Shown: piece after piece, positions 11,475 through 23,655 of the stretch
Position numbering within the stretch: position 1 is the first letter of the stretch
Layout of the letters: every line of letters starts with the position of its first letter
Assembly (NCBI RefSeq): GCF_000340215.1
Contig: NW_006921532.1
Span: 11,757,501-11,821,500, forward strand
Length of the DNA: 64,000 nucleotides
From: Pseudocercospora fijiensis CIRAD86
Taxonomy: Eukaryota > Ascomycota > Dothideomycetes > Mycosphaerellales > Mycosphaerellaceae
Direction: 5' to 3'
Notes under the pieces: generated by a model
The model's input: the letters and a program-made list of their open reading frames with translations, nothing else
What the model was told of the DNA's origin: nothing
The model's database searches: none
Translations under genes and position numbers: made by a program

Positions 11475-13217
11475 TTAAGGTGTCTATATAGCCGCCTACT
11501 CCGCTAGATCTATTAAGAACGAGACTACCGTAGGAGCTATAGAGATCCTAGTCGGCGACTAGTTCGTACGTATAATAGCGAAGCTCGAGCTAGCGTTTAA
11601 GTATTTCTACTTATATCGCGTCGTAAGTATAATAGGCCTAAGTATACCCCCTTTTTTATTCTTTTTTTCCTTTACTATTATATCGATTCTACTTAAAAGA
11701 TAAAACTTTAGGTATATACCTATTCTACGTATTAAATAGGTGCGTACCTAAAGTTTCCTTAAAATACTACGATTTAGGTATACGCCTTAAGTTAACTCTA
11801 AAGATAAAACTTTAGGTATATACCTATTCTATATATTAAATAAGTACGTACCTAAAGTTTCTTCGAAGGTTTATAATTTAGATATACGCCTAAAGTTTCT
11901 ATATTCTTAATTCTCCTCTCTAGAATAGTACTAAGTTATTATAGCGAATATTTAGTAAATATAAGAGCGCGTCGGCTAAGTACGCTAGACCCCTAGCGGG
12001 CACTCGGTATAAAGCTAGACCGACTAAGCGTAAGGGCAAATAGCCCGTTTTATTAGAATACGTTAGCGATAGCGAAGACGCCTAAGGTTTAGACGATATA
12101 GTAGAGTAAGACTCTAATAACGACGTCGATAAGATAGATATCGACGAGAAAGATAGCGGTAACTAGTAGAGCTACCGACTCTAGCTTACGCCGAATAAGA
12201 TCCTTAAGACTATTTCTAGCTTTACTAAAGGCTAGATTAAGGTTAAGAGTATAATAGCGGAGGACGACGACGAGGTAGATCGCGCTCTTATAGGCCCGCG
12301 CTATCCCGATACCGTTAAGGGTAACCTAAAGCGTATAGCCTTTATCTATATCTGCGCCGTATAGAAGATAAAGGTTATTCTAGACTCCCTCGATCCTATA
12401 ATCGATCGGCTAGATTTAGCGTATATTCCTACGTTCTTCGTAGGCACTCCTACTACGCTTTATAGACCTACTCTCTAGCTAGTCTACCTAGTCCTAGAAC
12501 TAGAGATATACGGAGAAGACCTCTATCGAGGACTACTACTCTTATACTTATATAATAAGATAAAGAATAAGAATAATAACGCCTCGGTTAACCTATTACT
12601 CGAGCCGATAAGAATCTCCCGCGTCGCTACTACTACTACTTCGGTCTATATCGACCCGAAAGCTAGCTAAGTAAAGACTAAAGAGTAGGAAGAGTATATA
12701 GGCAATATTATAGAGATATTACTAAACCTCGTTAAGAAGGGTCTATACGATAGATCTACTACTACGGAGATATAGCGTATATAAAGCAATACCGATCCGG
12801 ATACTACGCTTAAGACGTTCGATATTTTATCTAAGCGCGGTAATATAAATCTAGGGACTAGCCTACGCCTAGACAACTTTGCTAATAATAAGGCGCGTAT
12901 CGCCTATATTAATAATATTATCCTTACTACCGGTAGCGCGCGTCTATATCTATAGCTTTTTAGCGATCCTACTAAGATTAAGTACTTAGGGTTCGATATC
13001 GTAATACCTAAGGTTAATATAGGCGAAGTATAAGCCTTCTAATAGCGTTACGCCGAAGATACTAATAATAAGCGTACTAGCGCCTATAATACCGATAGTA
13101 CCCTAGTTATCGATAGTAAGATATTTACGCTTATTAACTCCGCTATAAACTAGAAGAGCGCTAAGGTACCTACGTTCGAGGACGCCTATACTTCGCTCGA
13201 TATTATACCTAAAATAT
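11475..13217. repeat. Element T copy 1, right part (duplicate of 57,050 to ~58,792)
   Basis: It continues the duplicated segment after the retrotransposon, starting with the second TTAAG. It carries two HP-T elements (11,704-11,755 and 11,808-11,859) in the putative first intron of the SNF2-type gene. Similarity to copy 2 fades over the last ~25 bp and ends at 13,217. Confidence 0.92.
11704..11859. repeat. Two HP-T double-palindrome elements in a putative intron
   Basis: 52-bp units at 11,704-11,755 and 11,808-11,859, both AACTTTAGGTATATACCTA... spacer ...GTACCTAAAGTT, followed by a lone half-palindrome near 11,880. They sit between a GTAAGTATAAT-type donor upstream and a TTATTATAG acceptor near 11,945. 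The same arrangement is seen in copy 2 at 57,280-57,435. Confidence 0.85.
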
Positions 13218-13232
13218 AGGGTTAGGGTTAGG
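13217..13232 (+). repeat. Interstitial telomere-like tract at a truncation point
   Basis: TAGGGTTAGGGTTAGG, about 2.7 copies of TTAGGG, placed exactly where element T copy 1 stops matching copy 2. The G-rich strand points right, as expected if the left fragment had been healed by telomere addition. Confidence 0.6.
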
Positions 13233-14219
13233 AATAGCTTTACTCTAAATAAAGCCGTAAAAGAACAGGAACAAGAATGAGTTTATAGAGTCCTAAATAA
13301 ATACAAAAGCAGTCCTACTACTCTTATAGAAACAAAGAAGTAGTTTCGCCTATTAGATACTCTTTAGGGACTATATAGGCTTGTCTCTATATATCTACTC
13401 GTCGCGCGGAGTTAGATTGCCTTAACGGCGTAATATTAGGCCGTCGGATAGCTATAATACCGTTAGATAGACGTATAGCCGTCGGATAGCGATCTTTCCG
13501 CGTCCCGGTAAGATTAGGGCTAAACTACCGTTGCCTACTTTAGATAGGTATAATTTCGGTAGTTGTTTTTAGCTTAGAATCCTTCCGGGAAGGATTAGTT
13601 CCGGTTCTAGACTCGTACGGGGAAGCGTACGGGTCCGGGAACGCTTAGTTCCGATCCTCGGTACCTTAGTGCCCTTATAGGGCGGCGTAGTAAGTAGAGT
13701 AGATCTATACGGAGGGGTCTTTCCTCTATTAGCCCTTTAATTTAGCCTAGTATCTATAGATTATAGGTTGATATATATCGTTAAAAGCCTCTTACGCGGC
13801 ACATTCCCCTTATACGTATCTACCTAGTGCCTAGATTAACTAGAGCCTAGATCCTAGAGCTAAACATTCTAGTGTTACAATGTTCGAGTATATAGCGTAG
13901 GCGCGGCCGTACGTCCTCTAAACACTAAATAGGGATATTAGAATGTTTGCACTAAAACGTTTGCTTTCTATTAGTAGACCTCGCCTACGGCCGCAGAATT
14001 CGCCCGTAGCCGTTTCTTCTCGTTGCCCCTAAGAGTCGGTTATATACCTATATATTGTTTATATACGACTCCCTTTACGTCGCTCCTACGCAAAGTTTAG
14101 ACAATCTACCTTCGCGTCCTAAGTCTCGCTAATCTATCCTAGCGTAAACATAGCTACTAGACAATCTATTCTTTTTATTAGCAGCTTGTTACTTTATACT
14201 ATTACCTTACTATTATAGC
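13233..14219. other. Intergenic stretch with an inverted repeat, no gene recognised
   Basis: Nearly 1 kb without a frame I trust. The first ~100 bp keep CA and TG (ACAGGAACAAGAATGAG), so they seem less RIPed. An imperfect stem is made by AAACATTCTA (13,862-13,871) and TAGAATGTTT (13,939-13,948), helped by AGTGTT/AACACT. A pyrimidine-rich stretch near 14,165-14,215 may lead the next gene. Confidence 0.5.
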
Positions 14220-15480
14220 AGATTACTAGCCCCTTTATTATATACAAGTATAGGTTTCTTCTTTATAAGTACAACGCGCGTCTAATAGAGATATCTCGAC
14301 CCGACTTAATCTTATTATCCCCGCGTAGTGTAAAGATTTCCTCGTAGTATAGAAACTAACCGACGAGAACGCAATAGCTCTTAAAGTCCTACGCGGACCT
14401 AACGAACCTAGAACTACGAAGGCAGACACACTTAGGCGTATATTCGAATAGATCGGTAATTCTATCGAGAGTAACTCGGTTAGGGCGACTATACTCTAGC
14501 GGTACGCTCTATAGTATAAGATCTAGGAGACTAGTACTAATCCTTTACTCCGTATATCCTAAGCCTTCGTTCGAAGCCTCGACTAGCACGGCCTAATCTA
14601 TTACGCCGTCGTCCTCGGAACATCTATAGACGCCTCCCGCCGAGCAAGCAACCGTATTATCGAAGCCGCCTAGGGCGAAGATTAGTTTACTTAAGCCTCG
14701 GAGCTTGTCCGGCTTCCGTTTAGCGCTCTACTTTTAGTACCTAAACGTATTCTCGCCGACATTGTAGCTACTACTCGGATTGGACTTAGTCTCGAAGAAG
14801 CCTATCGCTTCTAGATATAAGGCAAACGGAAGAGGCTCGCGGAAGCCTAGAATAGTCGCGTTAATAAGAGGAAGAGCGCTCTTTACGATTTCATTACCGG
14901 TAGTAACATTACCGCTATAAGAGACGCTTACAAACCGAAACCTAGTAAGGAACGCACGATATAGGCCTACCTACCTAACATTCCTAAAGACTATATCGTT
15001 CTCTAAGGCTTTAAGACAGGGCGCAATTTACTAGCGCCGAAAAAACACCTATTACGCGCGTTACGTAAAAAACGTCTAAGGAAACCTAGGGTTAAAGTAG
15101 GTAGTAATATACTAGTACTAGATTTATAGCTAGAAGACGATAGCGTAGAACCCGATCTATCGGTATTAGACGACGAAGGAGGGAAAGGTACCTAGGACAA
15201 TCCGTAGAGAAGGGATAGAAGCCTACTATACCTACTGCCGCAAATAGTAGATAGACTTTACTTATACTTTGCTACCGAATATTAGAGAGCGTCTCGCTAC
15301 GTTAGGCCGGCTACCGTATATATAAACTTCAATTACTCCGTTCCTACTACGTACCGTCCCTATACCTAATATATATAAATACTAACTATTTTGCTATATA
15401 GCGAAAGATCTACCCGTTTTCTAGCTAGTAAAGTAGTCTGCATCTTGCACCTTTTACTTAATCTTACGACCGCCTCGCTT
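14220..15480 (+). pseudogene. Unknown protein upstream of the RecQ-type gene
   Basis: A plus-strand frame of about 420 codons stays coherent when TAG/TAA are read as Gln. Visible pieces include KLTDENAIALKVLRGPNEPR, RLPFSALLLVPKRILADIV, YDFITGSNITAIRDAYKPK, and a very basic run (LRALRKKRLRKPRVK) before an acidic one (LEDDSVEPDLSVLDDE). I do not recognise the family. The basic/acidic composition and a position beside a helicase gene suggest a nucleic-acid protein of a mobile element, but that is only inference. The start is unknown. Confidence 0.4.
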
Positions 15481-15779
15481 AGAAGCCCGTAACCTATGCG
15501 TATATAGCTCCCTACTATCCCGAGGCGGATTAGCTCGTAGCTGTATACTATCTATTCTAACCGCCTGCCCGGATTTCTAACTAGTTTATACCTACGCTAT
15601 ACTAAGTTATATTCTATACAACCTTCGCCTTATTATCTTCCTATATACTATTTATAGTAGATACGGCCTATATAGAGATACTATTAAGGTTTAGGTTAGA
15701 CAATCCGCGCCTTAACTACTTTAGTCTATAAAGGAGGCGATAGATATACGTCCGTTAACGCGCTCTCGCGATTAATATA

Positions 15780-18700
15780 TTATTACGATCGAGATTATTA
15801 GGGTTATAAGAACTACTCCTAATACCTAGGGACCTATATACCGGAAAGACACCGTTTCGAGGATTACTTCTATTATCTTCCTTAATATCGCATTATTAAG
15901 TACGTAACTTGCCGATACGCCGTACCCTCTTACTATTTTTACGCTTACCTTAGCCGCTAATACCGATATACTATTCCTATTGCTATCCGTCGCCTTCTTA
16001 TCGAAGAATTTAAGCTGTTCCCTAATGTTGCTATAATACCCGACTAGGTAATTTGGCCCTAGCTAACCGATAATTAAGCCCCGGAGTTCCCGCTCTACTT
16101 CGATTGTTTCTAATATACTACCGTCGACGAACAAGGCGAATAATATACGGCTGTCTTTTACTCGCGTGCCTCGATATAAGAGTATTGTAAAACGCGATAC
16201 AAGTAGACTAATACCTAGACTCGGGGCGGCAGTAGAAAAGCCCGCCTATAAGAGATATCTAATCGCCTATAGGAGAGCAATGTCTGCGTATAGCAATTCT
16301 TCTACCCTAAAGCTAGGTACGAACCCGGATAGAATCGCCTATTCTAGGTCTATCGTCGCGCTCGTATAGTGCCTATTCCCTCCTTATCGTATAACGACTA
16401 GTTTGCGTCTGCCCTAATTAAAGCCTAGGCCGATATCCGGAAGAAACTAGACGAGGATCGAAATATCGTTTACGATAGCTTAGCCTATATATCTGCCCTC
16501 CCCCCCTAGATTTAGTAACTCTTTATCGACCTTTACGTCGTCTTACTCTATAAAGACGAAATATAGGCCGCTATCCGCCTCCCTAAAGAAGATAATAAGC
16601 CCTATACCGTAGAAGTTATCGCTATCGCTCGCCGAGCGTTCTCTTATACGATAAGGCATTATAGCGAAAGTAGCCCCTATTTTAACCTTACTAATTCCCG
16701 TAAGCAAGCCCTCGCTAACTTTTATAATATAATATAGAAGTCTGACTATTATAAACATTTTCGCTTTTAGCGCTATAAGACCCGCTCGAGCGAACTCGAA
16801 TACGCCGACGCTATACTATACGCGCTAGTATATTTTATTCGTTATATCTCCCCTAAAGTTCTATTTTTCCCTTCTATAATGTCGCTTACCGATAAACTTA
16901 ACGACGACGTCGACGCCGAAGTCGCTAGTTAAGTAAGCGATAAAGTCGACGAAAAAGTCGACTATAGCCCTACCTAACTAACGCCGACCGACGAATAGCG
17001 CGAACTCTAGAATAAACTTAGCGACCGCGTCCGAAGCAGTATTACCGAGACCGAAGAACTAGAACTATATCCTCTTATTTCCTAGTTATTACTCTCTCTA
17101 TTCTAGTACCTAATTAGTAGTCGTCGGTTCTACTCTCTACTCCTTAGCTACCTCGCCCTTTATATAGTATAACCGCATTCGGGCGCATAGCGGGAGCCGA
17201 ACGACTTTAATTACTATCTCTCCGCTATTGTTTAGATAGAGCAACTCCTTGTATTTAACTACTCCCGGCGTTATAACTAGGGCTTCGACCGCGACGACGA
17301 AGTTTTAGAGGCTATTAAGTATAAGATAGAGTTACTCTTTATACGAGAGACCGCTATCCGAGAAATTGTCCGCTAGCGTAGTACCCTCTTCGCCTTTACT
17401 AGCAACTATATATCGACTAATTAGGCTATCTAGGCCGCCGACGGTAAATCTGTTTAATTTAGAGATGTCGTACTACGAGTTATAGACCTAACTATCCTAC
17501 TCGAGTATTGCTATCGATAGGCGTATAAGATCCTATAGCGCGACCTCCTTTTCGGACTCCTATATAACTCTATCTCCCTTACCGACCTTTATAATCGCCT
17601 CGAAGAAACTACCGTCTACTTTAGCTTCCTTTAGGACAAGCGTAATACTACTATTGTTAACCTAGCTTAGACGTTCGTTATTAACGCTATCGCTAGTAAT
17701 CCGGCTCTATTGTATTTATACTTAGAGGCCGGTTTAGATACACTCCGCCTTAGCTCGGTAGTCGGCGCGTATAAGCATTGCGTCTAAGAGTTCCTTTAGC
17801 TGCTTAGCGTCCTTATATTTATTAGTAGCGGTTAGCCCGCCCGCGAACCCGAATTCTTCTCGGCGACATAGCGTAACACTTAGTCGGTCCGCTCTATTAC
17901 TATCCGAGATAGATGCGTTATAATTTACCTAACCTATACTAAGCTCCGCTAGAAGCTAAATAACAAACAAAACGTCCGCTTCCTATTTAAGCTCGGCCGC
18001 CTGCTTATCGATTACCTTATATATATTTAACTATTTCGCGAGCTCTACTAGTATTAATCTAACCCCGGGTAGGTACTTAGTCCTTTCCTCTAGTCTAAGG
18101 ACAACCTCGTCTAGTCGGATAATACTATAATCCGATACCTTTGTCGATAGACTGTAGCCGCTAGCCTGCCTACCTTCGGTATTAGCGAGTAGCGTTACTT
18201 CTCCGTCGCTATCGTTAAGAAATTCTTTAGCAAGTTCGTAGGCTTCGATTAATCGGACGCAAACGACGAAGACGACGAGGTCGACGATATAGAGGTAGCT
18301 ATAGCTAGGTAGCGTAACTATAGTCTCTATACCGCTAACATTTTATATACTAATGCTAATCTATTCGCCGCGTCGTCTAACTTATAGGATAGCTTAATCT
18401 AAGGCGGGCACCGCGCGTCTCGTATCTAGTCGAACTTCCTCTAGCTTCCTACCGCTATTACTCGCTACTAGGGGACCTAGCCGTCGCTAGGTAGCTCTAT
18501 TAGCAACCTCTTAGTACTCGAGAATAGTAGTCTCGCCCCTGTCTTTACCCTCGATAAAGCCCTATAGTACGTGCGCGAAATTATATAAAACCCGCGGCTA
18601 TAGTAGAAGAGCGAGGGTTAAGCGACCGCTATACGATAGATCCTCTCCCTCGAGGCCCGACTACTCGTCGTCCTCGGTACTAGCGCTAGCAAGAGTCTCC

Positions 18701-20379
18701 TCTTTATAGTTCCTTGCTATATAAAAGGTACGTAGACTACCGTACTTATTTTTCCTCTAGTTACTCTACGAGTTAATATACTTACCCGACTTAAAGCCGC
18801 TAAAGTGTCCTATATAGTATAGCAACTAGGAATAGAGCGCCCCGCTTCCCTTATCCTAGTTAGCGCTAAGGCCGCCTACTCTACCTAATTTATTATATAT
18901 ATATAGCGTCTCGGGGTCTAGAACTAGCTCGATCGTATCTTCGTCGACGAGTACTATTTAACTATAACCGCGTTACCGTACCGCTCTATCTTTCGCTAAT
19001 TTAGCTATCTTAGGTCGATTAGTACCTAGGTCGTCTATCTAACCGCTACTCTACTACTATTAATAGAACCTAAATTCCTATAGCGTAACGTTATCGCCTA
19101 GCTTATAATAGTACGGTAGAGTACTAATCGCGCTAATATTGCATATCGTATTTCCTTATACTAGTAGGTATAGTTACTACTTATAGCTATACGACTTATT
19201 AGGAAGCAACCTAGGGCAAGTATATTCGTACCTAGCGATCGCGTCCTAGTATTTGTATATAGTCTCGACTACGCCGAGTAGCTAGCGAGGGAAATTAATT
19301 GCCCGTGCTTTACCGCCGCTAGTAGAACTACTAGCGAGAAAGAATAGCTACTCGACGCCTAGCTTAATAGTACCGATAATCTATTTCTCGTCGCTACTCC
19401 TACGCTCGGCGAAGGATTCGACGTACTACGTATCTAGGTTATTATCTACGTCGGCCTCCTATCCTTACTAATATTATTCGTATAATAGTCTAGTCGCGCT
19501 AGGCGAGATAGAAAGCTAGTACTATCTTACCTCCTACTACTAACTAAACTAACTATACTAGTAACGGTCGACTAGAGTAAGCTTAGCTTCGATTAATACC
19601 CTTACGTAGATAACGTTAGTTATATATAGCAGCGCGAGAGGCAAGCTATATAGTAATATACTCGCGTAGGTAAATATTTGCGTCTAATTATATCTAATTA
19701 CCTCGATAGTCTCTAATTCCGCCTAACGTATATATCTAACCTAGACGATAGTAACGAGCTCTACTAACGATATATATACCGACTAGTACCGCCTCTAACC
19801 TAGCCCGAAACGCCGTAGGCTTAGGCGATCCGTCGGTAGACCGCCTATTTCTAGCGTATCTAGCAAAACGAAGCTAGTAGTATAATGCAGTTCGACCGCA
19901 ACCTCGCCGTTATCTAATAACTATATACTATCTGCCGCTTCGTTAATCCCCGCCTCCCTATATACTAATTCTCTTAATGCCTACGCGCTAACTTCGTAGT
20001 TACGAAGAAGAGGCAAGCGCTCTAGGCTAAGCCGATCGAGAGGTACTATGCCTACTTCTACTACTATTTCCCTTTTACTATATACTAGGAATATAGTAAG
20101 CAAATACGGAGTTGTTAACGGCTAGACGTTATATAGCTAGTCGCTATCGGCGTATTCTAGTCGCTAGAGATAGGTCCTACTTAGATCTGGGATAAATTCT
20201 AGTACTAATTTAAAACACTAGAGGAATACCTCGGGTAGATAACTTAGAGTACTATATAGGATAGAGAAAAGGCTATTTAAGGTGTTCGTCTCTACGCTAT
20301 CGCTATCGAGCACGTTCTAGCTAGGAACGTTAAACTAGATCCGGTACCCGCTAATAACTATATAGAGTAGGAATTCTAG
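15780..20379 (+). pseudogene. TLH-like RecQ helicase with DUF3505-type zinc-finger N-terminus
   Basis: One intronless frame of ~1,530 codons, broken only by RIP-type TAA/TAG. The N-terminus (~15,800-16,200) has two Cys/His clusters (YLPQYRIIKYVTCRYAVPS, then VDEQGEQYTAVFYSRASIQE) like the Orsellinic/DUF3505 domain seen ahead of fungal RecQ-like helicases. The helicase core has Walker A LGTSASKS at 18,671-18,700 (would restore to GTGAGKS), DEYY at 18,946-18,957 (would restore to DECH), TATL near 19,040 and motif VI SSRARRDRK near 19,490 (would restore to SGRAGRDGK). A conserved tail near EEYLGQITQSTIQDREKAIQ ends at a TAG, 20,377-20,379. Relatives are telomere-linked helicases of fungal subtelomeres and transposons. 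They unwind DNA 3'-5'; this copy is dead. Confidence 0.85.
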
Positions 20380-20769
20380 ACGCTAACTATTTCGCTAGCT
20401 AGAAAAAAAACAATAATATACCGGTCGTGCTATTTACTTTTCTGTCTAGCGAAATAGTCGGTATATAGCTATATTATCGCTATATTAACTCGGCAGTTAG
20501 GCGGGAGTAATAGTCTCTAATCTACTAACGATATTATTATACTAGTATCCTTGTTAAATTAATAACGCTATAGCGTCGCTACGCTCGTATACTATAGTAT
20601 AAGATGTCTACTAACGTTAGAAGTAGAGCATATAACTAAACAGTTATAGCTAGTATTTACCTATATCGGTAGACCGTTTAAGTTAAATACGGATAGAGCG
20701 TAGTTAGTCGAGATCTAAAACATTAACTATCTGTCTACCGAACTACTATTACTCGATATATTCTACTCT
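20380..20769. other. Intergenic stretch with an HP-C inverted repeat
   Basis: Contains an inverted repeat at about 20,387-20,462 with arms CTATTTCGCTAGCTAG and CTGTCTAGCGAAATAG around a spacer with an A-run. This is the first (leftmost) member of the region C palindrome family. I recognise no gene in it. Confidence 0.6.
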
Positions 20770-22250
20770 CTCTATCCTTACCCTAACCGCCTCCTCGTCG
20801 CCTTTCGCCTACGTCGTATATTAACCTACCGACGACAATATACTAATAGTATCGTCGCCCTTCGTCGGAGTATTTCCGCCCGTAGACTTATTATCTCTAC
20901 TACTATCTCTACGATCTGTTCCTTTAGTACCTCTATACTTAGCTACTCCTTATTTATTGTTCGCCTATATACTACCTAGCCGGCTAACAAATCTTCCTCT
21001 ACGCTCCTTTTCTTACTTACCCCCTATTTATCGTAGCCTTCGCCTAGTCCGCCTATTCCTTCTCCGTTAACCTCTATTATACCCTTACTTAATCTACCTA
21101 TTACTCTCTCGTTAACTTCTATTATACCCTTACCTACTATTATATTACTACCTACCGGTATACTATCTACCTAATCGCTAGGCCTATTAACCCGCGCCTA
21201 CGTCGCTAACTTATCTAGTCGCTATTCCCCTATTTCTATCCTATAATAGTATATTTCCTATGTAAATAAAAACGCTATATATTCTACGTAATATAACTAT
21301 TTCTCCTCTGCTAAGAAGCTCGCCTAGTTATACTATAGAAGTAGTAGCGGTCGCTCGTATAACTATCGTCGTATTAATATTCTATCGCAATACTCGGCTA
21401 TATTACCGGTCGCTAGCGCCGGCTCGGTATAACTCGCTAATATTTAGTAGTCGGCTATCTCGGTAGTCTTACTCGTATCTATGCGACGGCTAGCCGTAGA
21501 GAGAAGTTTCGGAATAGCGACGTGCTCGAGTAGTTTAGTAGGCGAAATCGGATAAAGATAGGATACAAATAACCTCTAGAACCGACGTCCTTTTATATCT
21601 TTCCTCGCTATATATATTAGACTACCTACCGTATCGCTACTTTGTCTATTATTATAGCCGATCCTACCTTACGTCCTACTAGAACCGTACCCAAACTCGA
21701 TTAAATTTTACCGCACCGCTTATACCTACGCGTCCGCCTCTACTTATCGTATACTATTTCTTTTGCAATATGCTATTCGCCTACGCACTCTCTCTAGTAT
21801 ACTCGAATAGCGCGGTTATACCGTACCGCATTTCGATCTAGGCGTCGTATTTGAAATCCGCGTATATAAGTTAGGTTTAATTTAATGTCTCTTCGTACGT
21901 CGTTATATATTATCTATCGTAATCTCTTATATTCCCTCTAGCCCTTGCTATTACTTAGGGGTCGAGCGCTAATACTATAGCTCTCTCGCCTCGTATTTAT
22001 ACGTACTATCGACGGTAGCTAATAAAGTGCTACTTACCCGGGTTATTTCTTACTACCGGTATCTGCTTTATATCTATTATCCTAGCGAGTGCGCTAATAT
22101 CCCGACCGATCGACGTGCTAGCTTAGTTTCTATACTATCGTACTAACTATAGGCCTCCTCTAGTAGTTAGGTTAGATCTCGCTAGTAGAGGATATACTCG
22201 GTTAAGTCGGATTATACCCTATATAACTTAACGTAGGTACACTTACTAGA
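20770..22250 (-). pseudogene. Unknown minus-strand protein with a Leu/Glu-rich C-terminus
   Basis: Minus-strand coding sense is visible in two segments after reading through TAA/TAG. The upstream segment (~22,200-21,560) has GRDISALARIIDIKQIP, DYDRQYITTYEETLN and YGITALFEYTRESAQANSIL. The downstream one (~21,540-20,775) has KTTEIADYQILASYTEPALA, GKGIIEVNERVIGRLSKG repeated as GIIEVNGEGIGGLGEG, then EQIVEIVVEIISLRAEILRR, a probable amphipathic helix. A frame change between them suggests an intron or indel near 21,550. I do not recognise the family. Confidence 0.4.
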
Positions 22251-23655
22251 CAATCTACCGGTTTTTCCCTATCTCGCGACACCTATATTAAAATACTAGA
22301 ACCTGTCGGTAAAGGAGTCGGCTAGATCGAGTATTATTAGACATAAGCTATTTATAGAGATCTTATACGTTAACCTGCTTATATATATAGTATAGTCGAT
22401 ACTGCGCCGTAGTGCCGCTAAACATCGCTAGCTACGTATAGGAGGTAAATGTATATAGTTATAGTGCTACCCGAATTTCTATATCTAGCACTTCTATCGT
22501 ACGAGACTTAGGCGTTATATAACCTAGGGCTAATCTACTAAACGACGATTAGATACGAACCGGTTTGCTAGGCGGCAAACTATATTGTCTATATTACTTT
22601 TACTAGCTAGCAAAATGGTTAGCACTCTCGTATTGTAATTGCGGTTATAGTAGATGCGTCTACTAGCTATAGGTCGTAGTATAGCAACGCTACTAAGGCT
22701 CGAACCCTAATTGCGCTATCTATCTCTAGATACAGCTCGACTATTATACCTCGCTAACTAGATTTTATCGCATATCGTCTATTAGGACGTCCGGTATGCT
22801 ATCTATGCCGTTATCGTAGCCTTAGCTATCTTAGTCTAGTATATTCTTGCTTACCTAGTAGTCTACTATTATCTAATCCGGCTATTATCGAGGCAATCCG
22901 ATATATCCTTACGTTATAATACTAACGGACCCGTATACGGACTTGTTAGGCTATATACTAGTTTATATATAGTTATTATATACGTAATAAAATACTACGA
23001 TTAACTCGGTTAGTATTCGGTTCTTAAAACTGTTAACTCGTAATATCGTAGAATAGATAGCAGTTAGTTCGTCTACCCGGGATATACGTCCGAAATTATA
23101 GTATATTTTCGAACGACTACAATTCTCGAAAACTGATTTCTCCCCCGATCGATTAGATAATAACGCCCTAATCTAACGATATCTTTTATTATTTATCTAC
23201 CCGAATATAAACCTACTATAACCGAGACAGTCCGAGCAAATTAGTAACCTTACCGCCGCTAAGATTTACCCTAATCGTTACTAACCCTCGGGTCTAGCTT
23301 ACTTACGTATTACGCTCCGTATACTAACGGCGTTTTCTAGGGTAGGTTTTACAAGTTACCTCCTCCTACTCCCGTATATTATATAGTAAATTATTAATAG
23401 TATAATGCTAAACTGTTTTGCCGCCTAGTAGACTGCCGGGCTATTGTCTATTTTCCTAGCCGGCAAAACGGTTAGTACTCTTATATAGTCGCATTTATTA
23501 TCCTATAGTTTAACGGGTTAGGGAAATATAAGGCGGTTTATATTACTTAACTACTATATCTACTTAGAGACGATAGTATATATACATCGAATGCATTACG
23601 TATAATATGCTTAGTATAGGCTTATATATACTCTAGCCTATCGATATATTATAGT
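22251..23655. other. Intergenic stretch with two HP-C elements
   Basis: No frame convinces me here. It has two copies of the region C double palindrome, at about 22,558-22,622 (GGTTTGCTAGGCGGCAAAC, then TTTTACTAGCTAGCAAAA) and 23,408-23,475 (GTTTTGCCGCCTAGTAGAC, then TTTTCCTAGCCGGCAAAAC). Confidence 0.5.

Larger units (their letters stand above)
3393..13217 (+). pseudogene. SNF2-type helicase gene of element T, copy 1 (split and truncated)
   Basis: Equivalent to 56,709 to about 58,792 in copy 2. The first exon (N-terminus with an ARKRKLGTSP basic patch) runs to 3,738, is broken by the Ty3/Gypsy insertion and resumes at 11,480. A putative intron with two 52-bp palindromic elements ends near 11,945. 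The next exon (acidic SDSEDAQGLDD-type stretch, then a conserved helical region) continues to 13,217. There homology to copy 2 stops and a TTAGGG-like tract follows, so Walker A and all later helicase motifs are missing. Stops are TAA/TAG, as expected from RIP. The predicted start is ATA (former ATG) at 3,393. Confidence 0.72.

Noticed and set aside
12667..16758. Short open frames at 12,667-12,876 (-), 14,238-14,429 (-), 16,166-16,369 (+) and 16,543-16,758 (-)
   Set aside because: They overlap longer coherent frames (SNF2-type, unknown upstream gene, RecQ-type) in another phase and have no recognisable content; the 16,166 frame is out of phase with the RecQ zinc-finger domain.
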